Shown here piece after piece: positions 17,139 through 27,651 of a stretch of DNA of 64,000 nt; positions within the stretch are counted from its first letter, which is position 1; every line of letters begins with the position of its first letter. Under the pieces are notes generated by a model. The model saw only the letters and a list, made by a program, of their open reading frames with translations. It made no database searches and had not been told where the DNA came from. The position numbers and the translations under genes were made by a program. Source of the stretch: Duganella fentianensis. GTDB taxonomy: Bacteria > Pseudomonadota > Gammaproteobacteria > Burkholderiales > Burkholderiaceae_D. Where the stretch lies: contig NZ_WWCL01000001.1 in the NCBI RefSeq assembly GCF_009857835.1, positions 62,001 through 126,000 of the forward strand. Reading direction: 5' to 3'.

Positions 17139-17660
17139 TTAGGGCAGCATGCGTTTCAGGGTGGCGTCGCGATCGATGAAATGGTGCTTGATCGCTGCCA
17201 GCGCATGGGCCAGCACGGCGCCTGCCATGGTCATGGTCAGAACATAGTGAACGGTTTTTAAAACGGGCTTAAGTGCAGGATCGGGGCCGATCACGGCCGG
17301 CATCTGGAACAGGCCCAGATATACCACGGGCACGCCGGCGGCATAGCTGTACAGATAGCCGGAGACGGGCACGGCAAACATCAGCAGGTACAGCAGGTGG
17401 TGCATGCCTTCGGCCGCCAGATGCTGCCAGCGCGGCATGGGCAGGGCTGCCGGTGGTTTATTGCGCAGACGCCACAGCAGGCGGATGGCGGCCAGACCCA
17501 GCACCGTCACGCCCAGCCATTTATGCCAGGAGAAGTATTTGAGTTTGGTCGGGGTAAAGCCGGGAATATCGACCATGGTCACGCCGAGGAAGAAGGCGGC
17601 GATGATCAGTAGCGCAATCAGCCAGTGCAGGGCGATGGCGATCTTGGTGTAGCGTTGCAT
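17139..17660 (-). CDS. cytochrome b561-family membrane protein
   Basis: Four-helix di-heme inner-membrane cytochrome of the bacterial b561 type, 173 residues. Start at the ATG at 17660, eight bases after GGAG; an in-frame GTG at 17669 overlaps that site. Conserved His residues lie in IALHWLIALLIIAAF (first helix), WHKWLGVT, MHHLLYLLMFAVPVSGY and VLAHALAAIKHH (fourth helix), positioned as heme ligands. It moves electrons between the quinone pool and a partner such as superoxide or a periplasmic protein. First gene of the operon with two YceI genes. Confidence 0.9.
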   Translation of the reverse strand: MQRYTKIAIALHWLIALLIIAAFFLGVTMVDIPGFTPTKLKYFSWHKWLGVTVLGLAAIRLLWRLRNKPPAALPMPRWQHLAAEGMHHLLYLLMFAVPVSGYLYSYAAGVPVVYLGLFQMPAVIGPDPALKPVLKTVHYVLTMTMAGAVLAHALAAIKHHFIDRDATLKRMLP

Positions 17661-17732
17661 AGCAGTCACTCCGGAAAGTAGTACGTGTTAGGACTAATAT
17701 ACCAAAGAAATGCGCAACGTGCAGAGCCCATG

Positions 17733-17765
17733 AAAAAAGCCCCCGCAACGGTGGTCGCGGGGGCT
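17733..17765 (-). terminator. intrinsic terminator of purB
   Basis: Stem AGCCCCCGC/GCGGGGGCT (17738-17765) with a 10-base loop; on the minus strand it is followed by six T residues, 50 bases after the purB stop. Confidence 0.85.
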
Positions 17766-17814
17766 AGTGTATAGCAAGTTGTTGCCGGAATTGCTATCCG
17801 GCAGTTTTTACGGA

Positions 17815-19197
<1,383 letters not shown>

Positions 19198-19320
19198 CTA
19201 GAAGGCGGGAGTTAATAAGAAAGCCAACAACGCGGAAACGCGAAAAACGTGATTTTACCATTGGCCGCCGCCCATCCCGCCGATGTTATACTGAAGTCTG
19301 ATCGACCACTTTAAGCATTT

Positions 19321-19932
19321 ATGAAACTCATCGGTTCCCTCGCCAGTCCTTATGTGCGCAAAGTGCGCGTGGTGCTGGCAGAAAAAAAGCTGGATTACCA
19401 GTTCGTGCTGGAAAATGTGTGGGCCGCCGACACGACCATCGATCAACTCAATCCGCTCGGTAAAGTGCCTAGCCTGATCATGGAAGATGGCGACGTCCTG
19501 ATCGACTCGCGCGTGATGGTGGAATACCTCGATACGCTGACGCCAGTGTGCAAACTGCTGCCGCCTAATGGCCGCGAGCGGGCCGACATCAAGTGCTGGG
19601 AAGCGCTGGCCGATGGCGTGCTCGATGCTGCCATACTGGTGCGGCTGGAACGCACCCAGCGTCCGCCCGAACTGCAGAGCGCGCAGTGGATAGAACGGCA
19701 GATGCGCAAAGTCCACCAGGGGCTGGAAGTGGTAGCGGCGCGGCTGGGCGAATCGCCTTATTGCGCGGGCATCCATTATTCGTTGGCGGACGTGGCGGTA
19801 GGGTGTATGCTGGGCTGGCTCAGCTTCCGTTTCCCGGAGATCGACTGGCGTGGCAGTCATGCGAATCTGGCGCGTCTGTACGACAAGCTGTCCGAACGCC
19901 AGTCTTTCAAGGATACGATTCCGCAAGCCTGA
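19321..19932 (+). CDS. glutathione S-transferase family protein
   Basis: Cytosolic GST, 203 residues. An N-terminal thioredoxin fold starts MKLIGSLASPYVRKVRVVLAEK, with the Ser of SPYVRK in the catalytic position, the cis-Pro motif GKVPSL and the glutathione gamma-Glu contact IDSRVMVEYL. An all-helical C-terminal domain follows. It resembles YfcF/YibF-type bacterial GSTs. Substrate unknown. The LacI regulator starts one base after its stop, so the two are very likely cotranscribed, which is an unusual pairing. Confidence 0.9.
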   Translation: MKLIGSLASPYVRKVRVVLAEKKLDYQFVLENVWAADTTIDQLNPLGKVPSLIMEDGDVLIDSRVMVEYLDTLTPVCKLLPPNGRERADIKCWEALADGVLDAAILVRLERTQRPPELQSAQWIERQMRKVHQGLEVVAARLGESPYCAGIHYSLADVAVGCMLGWLSFRFPEIDWRGSHANLARLYDKLSERQSFKDTIPQA

Positions 19933-19933
19933 G

Positions 19934-20986
19934 ATGAGTGCCAACACGCCACCGGAAGTGCCGAATACCCCGTCCCAACAGCGTCTGCAGATGGCCGACA
20001 TTGCGCGGCTGGCGGGGGTATCCACTTCGACTGTGTCGCGGGCGCTGGCCGGTAGCAAGCTGGTCAACGAGGAAACCCGTACCCGCATCATGGAGCTGGC
20101 GCGTTCGCTCAAGTACACCATCAATATCGGCGCGCAGAACCTGCGCCTGAAACAGAACCGCACCATCGGTGTGGTGATTCCGTATGACTCGGCCACGCGC
20201 CAGCACCTGTCCGATCCCTTCTTCCTGTCCATGCTCGGTAGTCTGGCCGATGCGCTGACGGAGCAGGGCTTCGACATGCTGGTGTCGCGTGTCGATGCGG
20301 AGGAACTCGATGCCGCTGCGGCGCCGTTCGATACGGGCCGGGTGATAGGCATCGTGCTGATCGGCCAGTGGCGCCACCATGATCAGCTGAACCAGCTGGC
20401 CGCGCGCCATGTGCCCATCGTAGTGTGGGGCGCGCAATTACCGCAGCAGCTGTACTGCACCGTCGGCGGCGACAATGTCTCCGGCGGCGATCTGGCCGTC
20501 AGCCATCTGCTACAGCAGGGGCGCCAGCGCATCGCCTTCTTCGGCGATATCAACCTGCCCGAAGTGGGACAGCGCTACGAAGGCTATTGCCAGGCACTCC
20601 AGCGCGCCGGTCTGGCCATCGATCCTGCGCTGCAGGTATCGGTTGCCTTCCTGCCCGATAGCGGCCGTCAGGCCGTGCAGGAGCTACTGCGGCGTAATGT
20701 GCGCTTCGACGCCATCTTTGCCGGTAGCGACTTGCTGGCCATGACGGCGATTAACACCCTGCGCACCCAGGGGCTGGAGGTGCCGCGCCAGATCGCGGTG
20801 GTGGGCTACGACGATATCGAGCTGTCGACCTATTTCCATCCTCCCCTGTCGACTATCCGCCAGCCCATACGTGCGGCCGGGCGGGCACTGGTGGCCTCGC
20901 TGCTGGAGCTGATCGAAGGCCGTCCGGCGCCGTCGCTACAGTTGCCGACCCAGTTGATGGTGCGCGAGAGCAGCGCCAGTGTCTGA
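19934..20986 (+). CDS. LacI-family repressor of the sucrose locus (SuxR-like)
   Basis: A 350-residue transcription factor. The helix-turn-helix lies at residues 17-36 (MADIARLAGVSTSTVSRALA), followed by the hinge helix INIGAQNLRLKQNRTIGVV and a periplasmic-binding-protein-like sugar domain to the end (VGYDDIELSTYFHPPLSTIRQP). The start is the ATG one base after the GST stop. Two palindromes of the LacI class (TGCAAnCGnTTGCA-like core) follow at 20987 and 21115, ahead of the receptor gene, so it most likely represses the downstream operon until a sugar such as sucrose or a product binds. Orientation and order match the sux locus known from Xanthomonas. Confidence 0.92.
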   Translation: MSANTPPEVPNTPSQQRLQMADIARLAGVSTSTVSRALAGSKLVNEETRTRIMELARSLKYTINIGAQNLRLKQNRTIGVVIPYDSATRQHLSDPFFLSMLGSLADALTEQGFDMLVSRVDAEELDAAAAPFDTGRVIGIVLIGQWRHHDQLNQLAARHVPIVVWGAQLPQQLYCTVGGDNVSGGDLAVSHLLQQGRQRIAFFGDINLPEVGQRYEGYCQALQRAGLAIDPALQVSVAFLPDSGRQAVQELLRRNVRFDAIFAGSDLLAMTAINTLRTQGLEVPRQIAVVGYDDIELSTYFHPPLSTIRQPIRAAGRALVASLLELIEGRPAPSLQLPTQLMVRESSASV

Positions 20987-21008
20987 TTTATGCAACCGAT
21001 TGCATAAA
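20987..21008. promoter_or_regulatory. LacI-type operator 1
   Basis: Inverted repeat TTTATGCAA-CCGA-TTGCATAAA with perfect 9-bp arms, beginning directly after the regulator's stop codon. It shares the core ATGCAAnCGATTGCAT with operator 2; centres are 127 bp apart, close to 12 helical turns, suitable for looping. Confidence 0.8.
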
Positions 21009-21114
21009 TTTTCTGTTGCGGCGCAATAAAAAACTCCCTTTCTTTCGTAGTAAACCTCGTATTTATCAGGTTTTCCCTCTGGCGCTGTGGCCCGTCCTGG
21101 CTTGTTGCAGCGCG

Positions 21115-21134
21115 TAATGCAATCGATTGCATTA
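21115..21134. promoter_or_regulatory. LacI-type operator 2
   Basis: Perfect 20-bp palindrome TAATGCAATCGATTGCATTA. Its right half forms the -35 of the promoter at 21127-21155, so a bound repressor would block polymerase directly. Confidence 0.85.
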
Positions 21135-21155
21135 ATTTTTGAATCAGCCCATAAT
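21127..21155 (+). promoter_or_regulatory. promoter of the sucrose operon
   Basis: TTGCAT (21127-21132), a 17-base spacer and CATAAT (21150-21155), about 66 bases before the receptor start. The -35 overlaps operator 2. Confidence 0.6.
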
Positions 21156-21220
21156 GCCTCATCTGCTCAGCAAATGTGCAGAGCAAATTCGACCATCACA
21201 ACAACGATACTGGAGACAAA

Positions 21221-23512
21221 ATGGATACTCGCACTTTCAAACTGTGCGGCATTGCCGCCGCTGTTGCTACCGCAGTGCTGCACATGGCTGGCGCCCATGC
21301 CGATGAAGCCGTTCCGGCCAACGATGGCCTGAACATGGAACGGGTGGTGGTGACGGGCAGCACCACCGGCTCGTCGAAAATGAAAACCAGTGTCTCCATC
21401 AGTACCGTGGAAGGCGATGTCATCAAGAACGGCGCGCCGCTGAGCGCCGCCGAAGTGCTGCGCTCCGTACCGGGCGTACGTTCCGAGTCGTCTGGCGGCG
21501 AAGGCAATGCCAATATCACTGTGCGCGGTGTGCCGATTTCCGCCGGCGGTGCGCGCTATGTGCAGATGCAGGAAGACGGCCTGCCGGTGCTGCAATCGGG
21601 CGACTTCAACTTCATCACGCCCGATAGCTATATCAAGATCGACGGCACGCTGGATCACCTTGAAGTGGTACGCGGCGGCTCGGCTTCCACGCTGGCGACC
21701 AATGCCCCGGGCGGTATCATCAACTTCATCACCAAAACGGGCGAAGAGAAGGGCGGCCATATCGGTGTCAGCCGCGGCCTCGGCTACGATGAAACCCGGC
21801 TGGACTTCGATTACGGCGCACCGATTTCGGACAAGACCCGCTTCTTCATCGGCGGTAGCTACCGTACCGGCGAAGGCGTGCGTAATACCGGCATGAAGAC
21901 GGAAGACGGCGGCCAGATTCGCGGCAATATCACCCATCAGCTGGACAATGGCTACATCCGCCTGTCGTTCAAACATCTGGACGACAAGGCGCCGACGGCA
22001 CTGCCAGTGCCGGTGCAGGTCGTGAACAAGAAAATCCAGGAACTGCCGGGCATCGACCCGCGGAGCGTATCGTTCTACTCGCCGTACTGGGTGCGCGATG
22101 TTTCGCTGGGCAAGAACAACACGCCAGTATCGACCAACGTCAACGACGGCCTGAGAGTGAAAAGCGATTCCATCGGTCTGGAAGGTTCGTTCGATCTGGG
22201 CGATGGCTGGAACCTGAGCGACAAATTCCGCACTTCCAGCAACAGCGGCCGCTTTGCCGGCGTGTTCCCTGCCAATAACGGCACGGTGGGCACCTACACC
22301 TTTGCCACCGGCCCGAACAAAGGCCAGACCTACAAGGGCCGTGCTATTTCGGCGGTGGTATTCAACACTTCGATCGACGATGCCGGCAATACCCTGAACG
22401 ACACCAAGCTGGCCAAGACCTTTGCGCTGGCCGATGGCAGCAAGCTGACCACCACGGCCGGCCTGTACCTGTCGACGCAGAAACTGGGTCTGACCTGGAA
22501 CTTTAACGAGTACCTGCTGCAAGCGAGCGGCGACAAACCGGCCCTGCTGAAAACGGCCAGCACCACGCCCGGTCTGGTTGGCCCGGCATGGGGCGGCTGC
22601 TGCTCGCGCGCGGTGGACATGGAGTACAAACTCACTTCGCCTTATCTGAACGTGGGCTACGAAGTGGGCGCACTGAATGTGGATGCCAGCGTACGTCAGG
22701 ATCGCCAGACTGCAAGCGGCACGGCCAATATTGCCACCCTGAGCAATGGCAGCCAGCGCTACGAGGCTGCCACCATGCAGATGGTGGACTACAAGATGAA
22801 CCACAACTCCTATTCGGTGGGCGGCAACTACCGCATCAGCAGTAATCTGGCAGCGTTCGCCCGGGTCAGCGATGGCGTGGCCTTCAATGCCGACCGTATC
22901 CTGTTCGGCACTCCGCTCGATGGCAGCGCACCGATCAACATCAACACCGTCAAGCAGATCGAAGGTGGTGTGAAATGGCGTAGCGGCGGGGTCTCGACCT
23001 TCGTGACCCTGTTCCAGGCCAAGACCGACGAGAGCAACTACGAAGCCACCACCCAGAAGAGCACTTCCAACAAGTACGACGCCAAGGGCGTGGAACTGGA
23101 AGGCGCCTACACCCAGGGCAGCTTCCGCGTCACCGGCGGCATGACCTACACCGATGCCAAGATCGTCGGCACGGCAGCAGCGGATGTGGCCAATATCGGC
23201 AACACGCCACGCCGTCAGGCCAAGGTGGTGTACCAGATCATGCCTAGCTATGACTTCGGCGATGTCACGCTCGGCGCCAGCCTGATCGGCACCGGCAAGT
23301 CGTGGGGCGATGATGGACACACCATCGAGATGGACGGCTATCAGGTAGTGCATGCCTTCGTCAACTACCGTCTGTCGCCTAAGACCACGCTGTCGTTCAG
23401 CGTCAACAACCTGTTTAACAAGATCGGCTACACCGAAGTTGAAGGCGACGGCCATGCGGCCCGCTCGATCAACGGCCGTGCTGCCAAAGTTGGCCTGACT
23501 TATGCCTTCTAA
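21221..23512 (+). CDS. TonB-dependent outer-membrane receptor for sucrose (SuxA-like)
   Basis: Outer-membrane barrel that takes up a sugar using TonB energy, 763 residues. It starts at the ATG at 21221 with GGAG five bases upstream. Signal peptide about residues 1-28 (AVLHMAGAHA), a TonB-box-like MERVVVTGS, then the plug domain (DVIKNGAPLSAAEVLRSVPGVRSESSG, GGSASTLATNAPGGIINFIT) and a 22-strand barrel ending in FSVNNLFNKIGYTEVEG...VGLTYAF with terminal Phe. Substrate sucrose is inferred from the amylosucrase, fructokinase and MFS genes behind it and the LacI gene before it. It is the first gene of the operon. Confidence 0.9.
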   Translation: MDTRTFKLCGIAAAVATAVLHMAGAHADEAVPANDGLNMERVVVTGSTTGSSKMKTSVSISTVEGDVIKNGAPLSAAEVLRSVPGVRSESSGGEGNANITVRGVPISAGGARYVQMQEDGLPVLQSGDFNFITPDSYIKIDGTLDHLEVVRGGSASTLATNAPGGIINFITKTGEEKGGHIGVSRGLGYDETRLDFDYGAPISDKTRFFIGGSYRTGEGVRNTGMKTEDGGQIRGNITHQLDNGYIRLSFKHLDDKAPTALPVPVQVVNKKIQELPGIDPRSVSFYSPYWVRDVSLGKNNTPVSTNVNDGLRVKSDSIGLEGSFDLGDGWNLSDKFRTSSNSGRFAGVFPANNGTVGTYTFATGPNKGQTYKGRAISAVVFNTSIDDAGNTLNDTKLAKTFALADGSKLTTTAGLYLSTQKLGLTWNFNEYLLQASGDKPALLKTASTTPGLVGPAWGGCCSRAVDMEYKLTSPYLNVGYEVGALNVDASVRQDRQTASGTANIATLSNGSQRYEAATMQMVDYKMNHNSYSVGGNYRISSNLAAFARVSDGVAFNADRILFGTPLDGSAPININTVKQIEGGVKWRSGGVSTFVTLFQAKTDESNYEATTQKSTSNKYDAKGVELEGAYTQGSFRVTGGMTYTDAKIVGTAAADVANIGNTPRRQAKVVYQIMPSYDFGDVTLGASLIGTGKSWGDDGHTIEMDGYQVVHAFVNYRLSPKTTLSFSVNNLFNKIGYTEVEGDGHAARSINGRAAKVGLTYAF

Positions 23513-25367
23513 TGTGATGACGGACCGCCTGCTGGCGGTCCTGCCGGAAACGCTGCGGCCGCAGGCGGCCCAGCGGCTGGCTGCAGCGGCTCCCACGCTG
23601 CACCGGCTGCTGGCCGGCCTGTACGGCGAGCGGACCGATTTCGAGAGCTGGTATGGTGCACTGATGGCCAGTCTGGGTACGCTGTACGCAGCGCGCCCGG
23701 CCGCCCTGCAGGCGCTCGATGCGGAACGTGCAGCGCAGCCGGACTGGTTTCTCAGCCAGCAGATGCTGGGCTACTGCAGTTATGTGAATAATTTCGGCGG
23801 CACGCTGGCCGGCGTGCGCGAACAGATCCCGTATCTGCAGGAACTGGGCGTGCGCTATCTGCACCTGCTGCCTTTCCTGCGTGCGCGCGCAGGTGAAAAC
23901 GACGGCGGTTTTGCCGTCACCAGTTTCGACGATGTGGAACCGGCGCTGGGCAATAACGCCGATCTGGAAGCACTGACTACGGCGCTGCGCGATGCCGGCA
24001 TCAGCCTGTGTTCCGACTTCATACTCAACCACGTGGCCGATGACCATGTGTGGGCGCAGGCCGCCAAGGCCGGTGATGCACAGGCGCGGGCGATGTTCCA
24101 CATCTTCTCCGGCCGCAGCCTGCCGGATCAGTACGAAGCCACGCTGGGGCAGGTGTTCCCGCAAGTGGCGCCGGGTAACTTCAGCCATGTGGAGGCTGCC
24201 GGTGGCTGGGTCTGGACCACCTTCTATCCCTACCAGTGGGACCTCAACTACGCCAACCCTGCCGTGTTTGCGGAAATGGCGCAGGCCTTGCTGCGGCTGG
24301 CCAATCGCGGCGTAGAAGTGTTCCGTCTCGATTCCACCGCCTTCCTGTGGAAGCGGCTGGGAACCAACAGCATGAACCAGCCGGAAGCACACCAGCTGCT
24401 GCAGGCACTGCGCGCCATCGTCGACATCGTCGCACCGGGTGTACTGCTGAAGGCCGAAGCCATTGTGCCGACGTGCGAACTGCCGGCCTATCTCGGTAGC
24501 GCTAACGCGGCCGAATGCCATATCGCCTATCACAGCAGCCTGATGGCGGCGGGCTGGGTGGGGCTGGCCGAACAGAATACCGCAGTGCTGCGCGCGGTGA
24601 TCGCCAATACGCCACCGTTGCCGCCAGCGGCCACGTGGCTCAGCTATGTGCGCTGCCATGACGATATCGGCTGGAATGTGCTGCGTGCCGAAGCCGGTGC
24701 CGACAGCGTGGACAGCGCACAGCGGCTGGCACGGGTGGCGCGCTTCTTCAGCGGCGCCGAAGGCAGCTATGCACGCGGCGCCGCCTTCCAGAGCAGCGAC
24801 CCGAATGCGGCCCATGGCAGCAATGGCATGGCCGCCGCGCTGACCGGTCTGCAGTCGGCACGGACGGAGCAGGAGCGCGAACTGGCCATGCGCCGCATGC
24901 TGCTGCTGCATGGTCTGGCCCTGAGCTTCGGCGCGCTGCCCGTGCTGTACATGGGCGACGAGCTGGCGATGGAAAATGACGAGAGCTATCTGCAGCGTCC
25001 GCAGCATGCGATGGATAGCCGCTGGCTGCAGCGTCCCCGTTTCGACCGTCAGCGCTGGCTGCAGCGGCACGATGGCGCCACGCCGGCGGGACGCATGTAT
25101 CAGGCGCTGACGGCGCTGGTGCGGGCACGTCAGGACCGTGCGGCACTGGCAGCCGACGCCCCGCGTAGCTTGCTGGACGATGCGCCGGCTAGCGTGCTGG
25201 CGCTGGCCCGCGGCGAGCGTTTCCGCGCCCTGATGAACTTCAGCGCCAGCGCGCAGCACTACACGCTGGCAGGAAGCTGGACTGACTGCCTGAGTGGCGC
25301 CATACTGGGCGGCACCATCACGCTGGCGCCGTATGCGCTGCACTGGCTGGAACGCGGAGAAGATTAA
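23502..25367 (+). CDS. amylosucrase (GH13 glucansucrase)
   Basis: Converts sucrose to an alpha-1,4-glucan plus fructose, or hydrolyses it. The 621-residue length fits GH13 subfamily 4. By comparison with the Neisseria enzyme the nucleophile is Asp277 (EVFRLDSTAFLWK), the acid/base Glu319 (LLKAEAIV) and the transition-state Asp387 (YVRCHDDIGW); the N-terminal helical domain, (beta/alpha)8 barrel and C-terminal beta domain are all in place. No signal peptide, so it acts on imported sucrose. The ATG at 23502 overlaps the receptor gene by 11 bases; an ATG at 23517 is the alternative, with no clear ribosome site for either. Confidence 0.93.
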   Translation: MPSNVMTDRLLAVLPETLRPQAAQRLAAAAPTLHRLLAGLYGERTDFESWYGALMASLGTLYAARPAALQALDAERAAQPDWFLSQQMLGYCSYVNNFGGTLAGVREQIPYLQELGVRYLHLLPFLRARAGENDGGFAVTSFDDVEPALGNNADLEALTTALRDAGISLCSDFILNHVADDHVWAQAAKAGDAQARAMFHIFSGRSLPDQYEATLGQVFPQVAPGNFSHVEAAGGWVWTTFYPYQWDLNYANPAVFAEMAQALLRLANRGVEVFRLDSTAFLWKRLGTNSMNQPEAHQLLQALRAIVDIVAPGVLLKAEAIVPTCELPAYLGSANAAECHIAYHSSLMAAGWVGLAEQNTAVLRAVIANTPPLPPAATWLSYVRCHDDIGWNVLRAEAGADSVDSAQRLARVARFFSGAEGSYARGAAFQSSDPNAAHGSNGMAAALTGLQSARTEQERELAMRRMLLLHGLALSFGALPVLYMGDELAMENDESYLQRPQHAMDSRWLQRPRFDRQRWLQRHDGATPAGRMYQALTALVRARQDRAALAADAPRSLLDDAPASVLALARGERFRALMNFSASAQHYTLAGSWTDCLSGAILGGTITLAPYALHWLERGED

Positions 25368-25369
25368 AC

Positions 25370-26311
25370 ATGAGTCTACAAACCATCGCCGTGTTCGGCG
25401 AAGCACTGGTCGATGATTTTCTCACCGAGCAGGTAGTCGGCGGTGCGCCCTTCAATGTGGCGCGTAATCTGGCCGCTTTCGGTGCGGCCACGCTGATGAT
25501 CACCCGCGTGGGACAGGATCAGAACGGGCTGCTGCTGCGTAGCGAGTTTTCCCGTTTCGGCATGAGCGAGGCCGGCCTGCAGAGCGATCCTGTCGCGCCG
25601 ACCGGGCGGGTAGTGGTGGAGCGCAACGATGGCGGCCACCGCTTCATCATCCTGCCCGATCAGGCCTATGATTATGTGGAAGCTTCGGCGGCACTGACGG
25701 CGCTCAGACAGGCCGCGCCGGCCACCATCTATTTCGGCACCATGGCACAGCGCCATCCGTGCTCGCGCGGCACCTTGCGCGCGCTGCTGGAAACCACGCC
25801 CGCCCAGCGCTATCTGGACCTGAATGTGCGCGAAGGGCAGGTGACGGAACGCTGCGCCTTCGAATCGCTGCATCTGGCCGATGTGCTGAAGGTGAACGAG
25901 GATGAACTGAAAGACCTGTTCCGCTGGTACACCCATACCCAGCCCGGCACCAGCGCCATGGATAGCCGGGAGATGATAGACGCCTGCTTCAACCTGATGC
26001 GTACTTTCCGCCTGCAGGGCATGATCGTCACGCTGGGCGAGCGCGGTGCCATGCACTTCGGCAGCGACGGCGTGGTGACCACCAGCACACCGGTGGCCGC
26101 GCCGGCGCAGATCGTCGATACGGTGGGCGCGGGTGATGCGTTTTCTTCGGTGTTCCTGTACGGGCAGATGCAGGGCTGGCCGCTGGCACTGACGCTGGAC
26201 CGCGCCAATGCCTTCGCCGGCGCCATCTGCGGCATTGCCGGCGCGGTGCCGGCCGATCTGGCCTTCTACAGGCCATGGCTGGCCGCGTGGCAGCAGGGAG
26301 TGCAGGCATGA
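25370..26311 (+). CDS. PfkB-family fructokinase
   Basis: Sugar kinase of 313 residues that should phosphorylate the fructose released by the amylosucrase. PfkB features: GEALVDDFL at the N terminus, VVGGAPFNVARNLAAFGA (substrate site), VNEDELKDLF, and the anion-hole/catalytic motif DTVGAGDAFSS near residues 247-257, with Asp as the base. It starts two bases after the amylosucrase stop and overlaps the transporter gene by ATGA, so the three are translationally coupled. The fructose specificity is taken from context and from similarity to ScrK-type enzymes. Confidence 0.9.
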   Translation: MSLQTIAVFGEALVDDFLTEQVVGGAPFNVARNLAAFGAATLMITRVGQDQNGLLLRSEFSRFGMSEAGLQSDPVAPTGRVVVERNDGGHRFIILPDQAYDYVEASAALTALRQAAPATIYFGTMAQRHPCSRGTLRALLETTPAQRYLDLNVREGQVTERCAFESLHLADVLKVNEDELKDLFRWYTHTQPGTSAMDSREMIDACFNLMRTFRLQGMIVTLGERGAMHFGSDGVVTTSTPVAAPAQIVDTVGAGDAFSSVFLYGQMQGWPLALTLDRANAFAGAICGIAGAVPADLAFYRPWLAAWQQGVQA

Positions 26312-27612
26312 AGCCGCGCCTGTCGTTCTGGCAGATCATCAATATGAATATCGGTTTCTTCGGTATTCAGTTCAGCTTCGGGCTACAGCAAAGCAGCATG
26401 AGCCCGATCTACAAATATCTGGGCGCCGATGAAGCCAGCCTGCCGTATCTGTGGCTGGCCGGCCCCATGACGGGCCTGCTGGTGCAACCGCTGATCGGCG
26501 CCATGAGCGACCGTACGGTCACGCGCTGGGGCCGCCGCACGCCCTACTTCCTGATCGGCGCCATCCTGTGCAGTTTCGGTCTGCTGGCCATGCCGTTCAG
26601 CCCTACGCTTTGGTTTGCCGCCAGCCTGCTGTGGATACTCGATGCAGCCAACAACGTCACGATGGAACCGTATCGCGCCTTCGTCAGCGACAAGCTCGAT
26701 CCGTCCCAGCACTCGCTGGGCTTCCTGACCCAGAGCGCCTTCACGGGGCTGGGCCAGACGCTGGCCTATCTGACGCCATCGTTGCTGGTGTGGGCCGGCA
26801 TGAACAAGGATGCCGTCAACAGCCACCACATTCCCCACATCGTGATCGTGGCGTTTGTGATCGGGGCGATCTTCTCCATCAGCTCCATCCTGTGGACGCT
26901 GAAGACTACGCCGGAACTGCCGCTCACGCCTGCCGAACTGGCGGCCATCCGCGCCCAGCCGGCCGGCTGGCGCCACACCCTGGCCGATGTGGCCAGCGCC
27001 GTGCGCGACATGCCGGCCACCATGAAGCAGCTGGCCTGGGTCAAACTGTTCCAGTGGTATGCCATGTTCTGCTACTGGCAGTACATCATGCTGTCGCTGG
27101 CAACCACCATTTACGGCAGCACCGATCCTGCTTCGCAAGGCTTCCGCGATGCCGGTCTGCTGACAGGGCAGGTAGGAGCGTTCTACAACGCGGTGGCGTT
27201 TGTCGGCGCGCTGGCCATGGTGCCATTCACGCGCCGCTATGGTCCGCAGCGCAGCCACAGCGTCTGTCTGGCGCTGGCCGGCGTGGGCATGCTGCTGATC
27301 CCGCAGATCCATAATCCGCTGCTGTTGTTCATTCCCATGGTGGGCATAGGGCTGGCATGGGCCAGCATCATGGGCAATCCGTATGTGATGCTGGCGGGCT
27401 GCATCCCGCCCGAACGCACGGGAGTCTATATGGGCATCTTCAATATGTTCATCGTGATCCCCATGATCATCCAGATTTTCACGCTGCCGCTGTACTACCA
27501 GAGTCTGCTGGGCGGGAATCCGGAAAATGTGATCCGGCTGGCGGGGGCGCTGATGCTGTGCGGTGCGCTGGCCGTGCTGGCAGTGAAAGTCAGGGCAGCG
27601 GGCGACCGCTAA
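26308..27612 (+). CDS. MFS sugar transporter (SuxC-like sucrose permease)
   Basis: Twelve-helix inner-membrane importer, 434 residues, starting at the ATG at 26308 with GGGAG eight bases upstream and overlapping the kinase stop. It resembles the SLC45/GPH-type sucrose transporters: QFSFGLQQSSMSPIYKYLGA in the first helix, then the MFS loop motif SDRTVTRWGRRTPYFLIGA and the family phrase DAANNVTMEPYRAFVSD. It most likely brings sucrose from the periplasm, after the receptor has passed it through the outer membrane, to the amylosucrase. Last gene of the operon; a terminator follows within five bases. Confidence 0.9.
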   Translation: MKPRLSFWQIINMNIGFFGIQFSFGLQQSSMSPIYKYLGADEASLPYLWLAGPMTGLLVQPLIGAMSDRTVTRWGRRTPYFLIGAILCSFGLLAMPFSPTLWFAASLLWILDAANNVTMEPYRAFVSDKLDPSQHSLGFLTQSAFTGLGQTLAYLTPSLLVWAGMNKDAVNSHHIPHIVIVAFVIGAIFSISSILWTLKTTPELPLTPAELAAIRAQPAGWRHTLADVASAVRDMPATMKQLAWVKLFQWYAMFCYWQYIMLSLATTIYGSTDPASQGFRDAGLLTGQVGAFYNAVAFVGALAMVPFTRRYGPQRSHSVCLALAGVGMLLIPQIHNPLLLFIPMVGIGLAWASIMGNPYVMLAGCIPPERTGVYMGIFNMFIVIPMIIQIFTLPLYYQSLLGGNPENVIRLAGALMLCGALAVLAVKVRAAGDR

Positions 27613-27616
27613 AACA

Positions 27617-27647
27617 ACAACGGCCAGCTGGATCAGCTGGCCGTTGT
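27617..27647. terminator. bidirectional terminator between the sucrose operon and bfr
   Basis: Perfect 14-bp inverted repeat (ACAACGGCCAGCTG and its complement) with a 3-base loop and T-rich tracts on both outer sides. Confidence 0.85.
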
Positions 27648-27651
27648 GCTT

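Noticed and set aside
21167..23596. An 809-codon minus frame antisense to the TonB-dependent receptor
   Set aside because: The plus-strand receptor is unmistakable, and the antisense product shows only shadow-type composition.
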